Positions 56,901 to 62,900 of a stretch of 64,000 bases of DNA are shown piece by piece; within the stretch, counting starts at the first letter, position 1, and every line of letters begins with the position of its first letter. Made by a program: the position numbers and the translations under genes. The notes under the pieces are model-generated. The model saw only the letters and a program-made list of their open reading frames with translations. It searched no databases and was not told the DNA's origin. Source of the DNA: Dyella sp. OK004 (GTDB lineage: Bacteria > Pseudomonadota > Gammaproteobacteria > Xanthomonadales > Rhodanobacteraceae). The stretch spans positions 372,001 through 436,000 of the forward strand of contig NZ_FOZI01000003.1 in the NCBI RefSeq assembly GCF_900114495.1, given 5' to 3'.

Positions 56901-59900
56901 GCATGGCAAGCTGACGCGCTTCCTGGATGGTACCGGCGAAGCGCATCTCGGCCGGGCCGACAAACTGCGGGATGCCGCCGGCGAAGACATGGACGGCACG
57001 ATCCAGGAGTGGATCGCGCAAGGTCGGCTGGATGCGTTGGTGGGACTGTGGGTGCAAGGCTACGCCATCGACTGGCACCGCCTGCACGCGGGTCGCACGC
57101 CGCGCCGCATCAGCCTGCCGACATATCCGTTCGCCACGGAGCGGTACTGGGTGTCGCCGGGCGCGGTCGCATCACGCTCCCGCGTGGCGATGCTGCATCC
57201 GCTCGTACACAGCAATACGTCGACGCTTGCCGGGCCGCGCTTCAGCAGCCGCTTCGGCGGGAACGAGATCGTGCTTGCCGACCATCGCGTCGGCGGCCGC
57301 GCGGTGTTGCCTGGCGTGGCCCAGTTGGAAATGGCGCGCTTCGCGGTGGACACGGTCATGGAGTCCAGCACCACGCTGCATTTGAAAGATGTCGCATGGA
57401 TGCGACCCGTGGTCGCCGGCGACGAGGGCGTGGCGCTGCACCTGTCGCTGTATCCGGAAGACGGCGGCAACATCGCCTATGAACTTCATGCCGACGGTGA
57501 CACGGGCCTGGTCTACGGCCACGGCATGGTCACCACGATGGCCAGCGGTCCGGCTCCGGCTTCCCACGACATCGCAGCCTTGCGCGCACGCTGCGCATCG
57601 CGGCATTTCGACGCCGCGGCGTGCTACGCCGTGTTCGACGCGATGGGGCTCGGCTATGGCGAAGGCTTCCGTGGCCTGGTCGAACTGTTTGCCGGCGACG
57701 GCGTAGCGCTCGCCAGGATTGCGTTGCCGGAAACGTGGCGGACCGAAGGGGGCGCCTATGCATGGCCACCGGGTCTGCTCGATGCGGCCCTGCAGGCATC
57801 CATCGGCCTGTACCTCGGCGTAGGCGGCGACACGTCGCCGCTGATGCTGCCGGTGTCGCTGGCGGCGCTCGACGTGCTGGGACCGTGCGCAAATGCGATA
57901 TGGGCGGTGGTGCGTCAGGGCGACGTCACGGGTGTGGTGGACATCGATCTGTGCGGCGACGATGGCGTGCCGTGCCTGCGCTTCCGCAAGCTCGCCTTCC
58001 GCATCGCGGAGCCGGGCGTTTCCGTTCCTGTTCCGGCAGCGATCGATCATCCGATGGAGCATCCCGTCAACGACATCCTTCCCGAACCGGAGCCTGCTGT
58101 CGCGATGGCGAGCAGCGCCGAGGATGATGACGTATTCCAGGAGCGCGCCACGCGCCACTTCGAGCGATTCCTGTCGACGGCGCTGAAGCTGCCCCTGCAC
58201 CGGATCGATCGCCGGGCGCGCATGGAGACCTACGGTATTGACTCGCTGATGGTGCTCGACCTGACGCGCTCGCTGGAAAAAACCTTCGGCCCACTGCCGA
58301 AGACGCTGTTCTTCGAATACCAGACCCTGGCGGCACTGGCCGGCTATTTCACGCGGCAACATCGCGAGGCGCTGGCCGCCTTGCTCGGCGAGCGGCGGAG
58401 TGTGGCCGCCGCCGTGTCGGCGGCGGTCGCGACGAAGGTCGAGAAGGCGATCTCCTTGCCTCAGGCAAGCCGGGCGCGTTACGACATGCGCAGCCGTGCC
58501 GACAAGGTGGGCAGCGAAGACGCTGGTGTCATCGCCATTGTCGGTATGGCTGGCCGCTATCCGCAGGCCGCCGATATCGCGGCGTTCTGGGCGAACCTGA
58601 GCCAAGGCATCGACAGCATCACCGAGATACCTGCTGACCGTTGGGATCACGCCCGTTACTTCGACGAGGATCGCAACGCGCCGGGCAAGACCTACGGCAA
58701 ATGGGGCGGGTTCATCGACGGCGTGGACCGCTTCGATCCCCTGTTCTTCAACATTTCGCCGCGCGAAGCGGAGCTGATGGATCCGCAGGAGCGGCTGTTC
58801 CTCGAATGCGTGCATGCCACGCTGGAGGACGCGGGCTACACGCGCGACAACGTGGCCGAGGGCGGCAACGTCGGCGTCTTCGCCGGTGTGATGTACGAGG
58901 AATACCAACTCTACGGCGCGCAGGAGCAGGTGCGCGGCAAGCCCCTGGCAGTGGCGGGCCATCCGGCGTCCATCGCCAATCGCGTCTCCTATTTCTGCAA
59001 CTTCAACGGTCCGAGCATGGCGCTGGACACGATGTGCTCGTCGTCGTTGACGGCGATCCATCTCGCCTGCCAGGCGATCCAGCGCGGCGACTGCGCGGTG
59101 GCATTGGCGGGCGGCGTAAACGTCTCGATCCACCCGAACAAATACCTCACGCTAGCCCAGGGCCGCTTTATCTCAGGCAAGGGCCGCTGCGAGAGCTTCG
59201 GCGAAGGTGGCGAAGGCTACGTGCCGGGTGAGGGTGTGGGCGCAGTGTTGTTGAAGCCGCTGGCGCTGGCGCAGGCCGACGGTGACCACATCTACGGCGT
59301 GATCCGCGCCACCGCGGTCAATCACGGCGGCAAGACCAACGGCTACACGGTGCCGAATCCGAACGCGCAGGCGGAAGTCATTGAACGCGCCCTTCGCAAG
59401 GGCGGCGTGGATGCTCGCCACATCAGTTACATCGAAGCGCATGGTACCGGCACCAGCCTTGGCGATCCCATCGAGATCGCTGGCCTGTCGAAAGCCTTCG
59501 GGCATTGGACGCGGGATACGGGTTACTGCGCGATTGGTTCGGCGAAGTCGAACATCGGCCATTGCGAAAGCGCGGCGGGTGTCGCCGGCGTCACCAAGGT
59601 GCTGTTGCAACTCAAGCATCGGCAGTTGGCGCCCAGCCTGCATTCGGCCGTGTTGAATCCGAATATCGATTTCGAGACCACGCCGTTTGTGGTGCAGCAG
59701 GAGCTCGCAACCTGGCCGCGGCCGGTGATCGATGGCCGCGAACGCACCCGCATCGCCGGTATCTCCTCCTTCGGTGCGGGCGGTGCGAATGCCCATGTCG
59801 TGATCGAGGAATACGTCGAAGCGGTTGCGAATGCGCAGGAAAGCGGCCCCGCGATCGTGCCGCTGTCGGCACGTGACGAGGATCGGCTGCGTGAACAGGC

Positions 59901-62900
59901 ACAGCGGTTGCTCGCGGCCATCGAGGCGAATCCGGAGCTTCCGCTGCACGATCTCTCGTACACGCTGCAGGTCGGCCGCGAAGCGATGGACGAGCGTCTT
60001 GCGCTGCTGGTGCATTCGCTGGACGAACTTCGCGACAAGCTGGCGGCCTGGCTGGCCGGCGAGACCGCTATCGACGAGTTTTACCAGGGCCAGGCCAGGC
60101 GCAACCGCGATGCCCTGGCCGAGCTGACCGACGATGACGATATGGATGGCGCGGTGCGGGCCTGGCTTGCCAAAGGTAAGCACGGCAAGTTGCTCGCGCT
60201 GTGGACGAAGGGTCTGGCGTTCGACTGGCGCAGCCTGCATGCCGATCGTCATCCGCGCCGGGTAAGCCTGCCCACCTATCCGTTCGCCCGCGAGCGCTAC
60301 TGGCTTCCGCTGGATACGGCGCCGTCGGTCGCGTCATCCGCCGCCGCGCTGCATCCTCTGTTGCACCGGAATACCTCGACGTTCGCCCTGCAGCGCTTCA
60401 GCTCGCACTTCACGGGCCGCGAGTCCTTCCTTGTTGACCATATGGTGCGTGGCAGCCGTGTGCTGCCCGGTGTCGCGCAACTGGAGATGGTGGTTCGGGC
60501 CGCTCGTGAGGCGCTGGATGGCGACGAGCGACTGAGGCTGGTGGACGTGGTGTGGCAACGGCCGGTGGTGGTCGATGCGGATGGGTTGGAAGTGCACGTC
60601 GGCCTGCTGCCGCAGGACGATGGCGCGATCCGCTTCGAGATCTTCCATGACGAAGCAACGGTGTGCGCCGAAGGTTCGGTTGCGCTCGTCGCGGCAGGCG
60701 AAACGCTTGCTGCATACGACATCGATACCCTGCGGCAGGCATGTGATGCGTTGCGGCTGGATGCGGCGCAATGCCACGAGGCCTTCGAGCGCATGGGACT
60801 GGTCTATGGACCTTCCCTGCGAGCCTTGGCGGAGATTTTCGTGGGGACAGGGCAGTCCCTGGCTCGCATCGCACTGCCAGCCGGCATAAGTCTGGAAGGT
60901 TATGCCTTGCATCCGAGCCTGCTCGACGCGGCACTTCAGTCCACCCTCGGATTGGCATCATCCGCTGGCGACACGCTCTGGTTGCCCGCGACGCTCGCTT
61001 CGCTGGACATCCATGCTGCGTGTGCCACGCATATGTGGGCCGTGGTGACGCAGCACGACGAGTACGACGCAGCACGACGGACCTTCGATATCGACCTGTG
61101 CGACGAGGCAGGCAGGATCTGCGTTCGCTTCGGCGGACTGGTTCTGAGGCAGGCGCCTGCCGCGAGCGAAGCTGCGCAGGTTCTCCTGGCCACGCCTGCG
61201 TGGCAGGTCCGGAAGGTCTCCGGCGTTATGGCAAGCGCTGCCGCAAAACATGCCGTACTGCTCTGCGGCCTCGCGCCGTCGGAGCTGGAGCAGGTGCGCA
61301 CGACGTTCGTCGACGCGACGAGCGTCGCTATCGGCGACGATCCCGCGCAGGCGTACGAAACGGCGGCAACCGCGCTGCTCGAAACGCTCCGCTCCTGGGC
61401 CACCGAGCCCAGCCCCTGCCTGGTGCAGGTGGTCGTGCCCACGCAGGGCGCCGGCCAGCTTATGGCGGGACTGGAAGGCATGCTGCGTACAGCGCGGCTG
61501 GAGAACCCGGGTATCCGCGGCCAGGTGATCCGCGTCGAGGCGGGGCAGGACGTGGTGCGCGTGCTCACGGAGAACGGCGGCGACGACACCGTCTCGATCC
61601 GCTACGCGGATGGCGTGCGCCAGGTGGCAGCGTGGGTGGAAGCGGCGCCAGCGTTGGATGCGGTGCCGCCATGGAAGGTGGGCGGCACCTACCTCATCAC
61701 CGGCGGCGCCGGCGGCCTCGGCCTGATCTTCGCCCGCGACATTGCGCGGCGAGCGCCGGGTGCGATCCTGGTGTTGACCGGCCGTTCGCCGCTGAGCAGC
61801 GCGACACAGGCGGCCCTCGATGAGCTCGCCGCGCTCGGCGTGCATGCGCGTTATCGCCCGCTCGACGTGGGCGATCGCGAAGCCGTGCTCGCATGCGTGC
61901 GCGAGATCGCCGACGCCGACGGGCTGGATGGCATCGTGCACAGCGCAGGTGTCCTGCGCGACGGTTTCATTCTGCGCAAGACGCATGACGATCTGCGCGA
62001 CGTGCTGCGCGCGAAGGTCGCCGGCACCTTGTGCCTGGACGAGGCGAGTAGCGAACTCGCCCTCGACGCTTTTATTGTGTTCTCGTCCCTCGCCGGCGCG
62101 ATCGGTAATGTGGGGCAGGCCGACTATGCAGCGGCGAATGCGTTCATTGACGCCTTCGCTCACCAACGCAACACGCTGGTCGCGCAAGGCCAACGCCATG
62201 GCCGCACGCTGTCGGTGAACTGGCCGTTGTGGGAGCAGGGCGGCATGCGGGTCGATGCCGCCACGCGGCGCCACCTGTTGCAGGAAAAGGGCATGACGCC
62301 CCTGGCGACGGCTGACGGCTGCGACGCCCTGGCCCGGGCCTGGTCGCTGGATTCGCCGCAGGTGCTCGTCGTGGCGGGTGACCCGGAACGGCTTAGGGCG
62401 GAAGTCCTGGGTGTGGCGCCGATGGTTGAGGCGCGCACACCGGATCGCATCGAACACCGCAGCGCGCCTGCGCCGGAACGACAAGCGGAAAGCCTCGACG
62501 CAACGGCGGGGGATCTGCGCGAACGCAGCGTGCGCTACCTGGTGCGCATGCTGTCGGCCACGCTGAAGCTGCCGCCGCAGCGGATCGATGCCGAGGCACG
62601 GCTGGAGGCCTATGGCATCGATTCGGTGATGACGCTGGATCTCACTGCGCGGCTCGAGCAGGCCTTCGGGCCACTGCCGAAGACGTTGTTCTTCGAATAC
62701 CAGACGATCGCCGCGCTGGCGGATTATTTCCTGCAACACCATCGTGCGGCGCTCGCCAAGCTGCTGGGGGAAAGCTCCGCCGTCACTGCGCCTACATCCA
62801 CTGGCACGGTGCCTGCGCCGGTCGCACCAGTCGCCGCGAGCCGTCTGCGCACGCGCTTCGCCGCACGGGCCGACGCACCTGAGGACGGCATCGCCATCAT

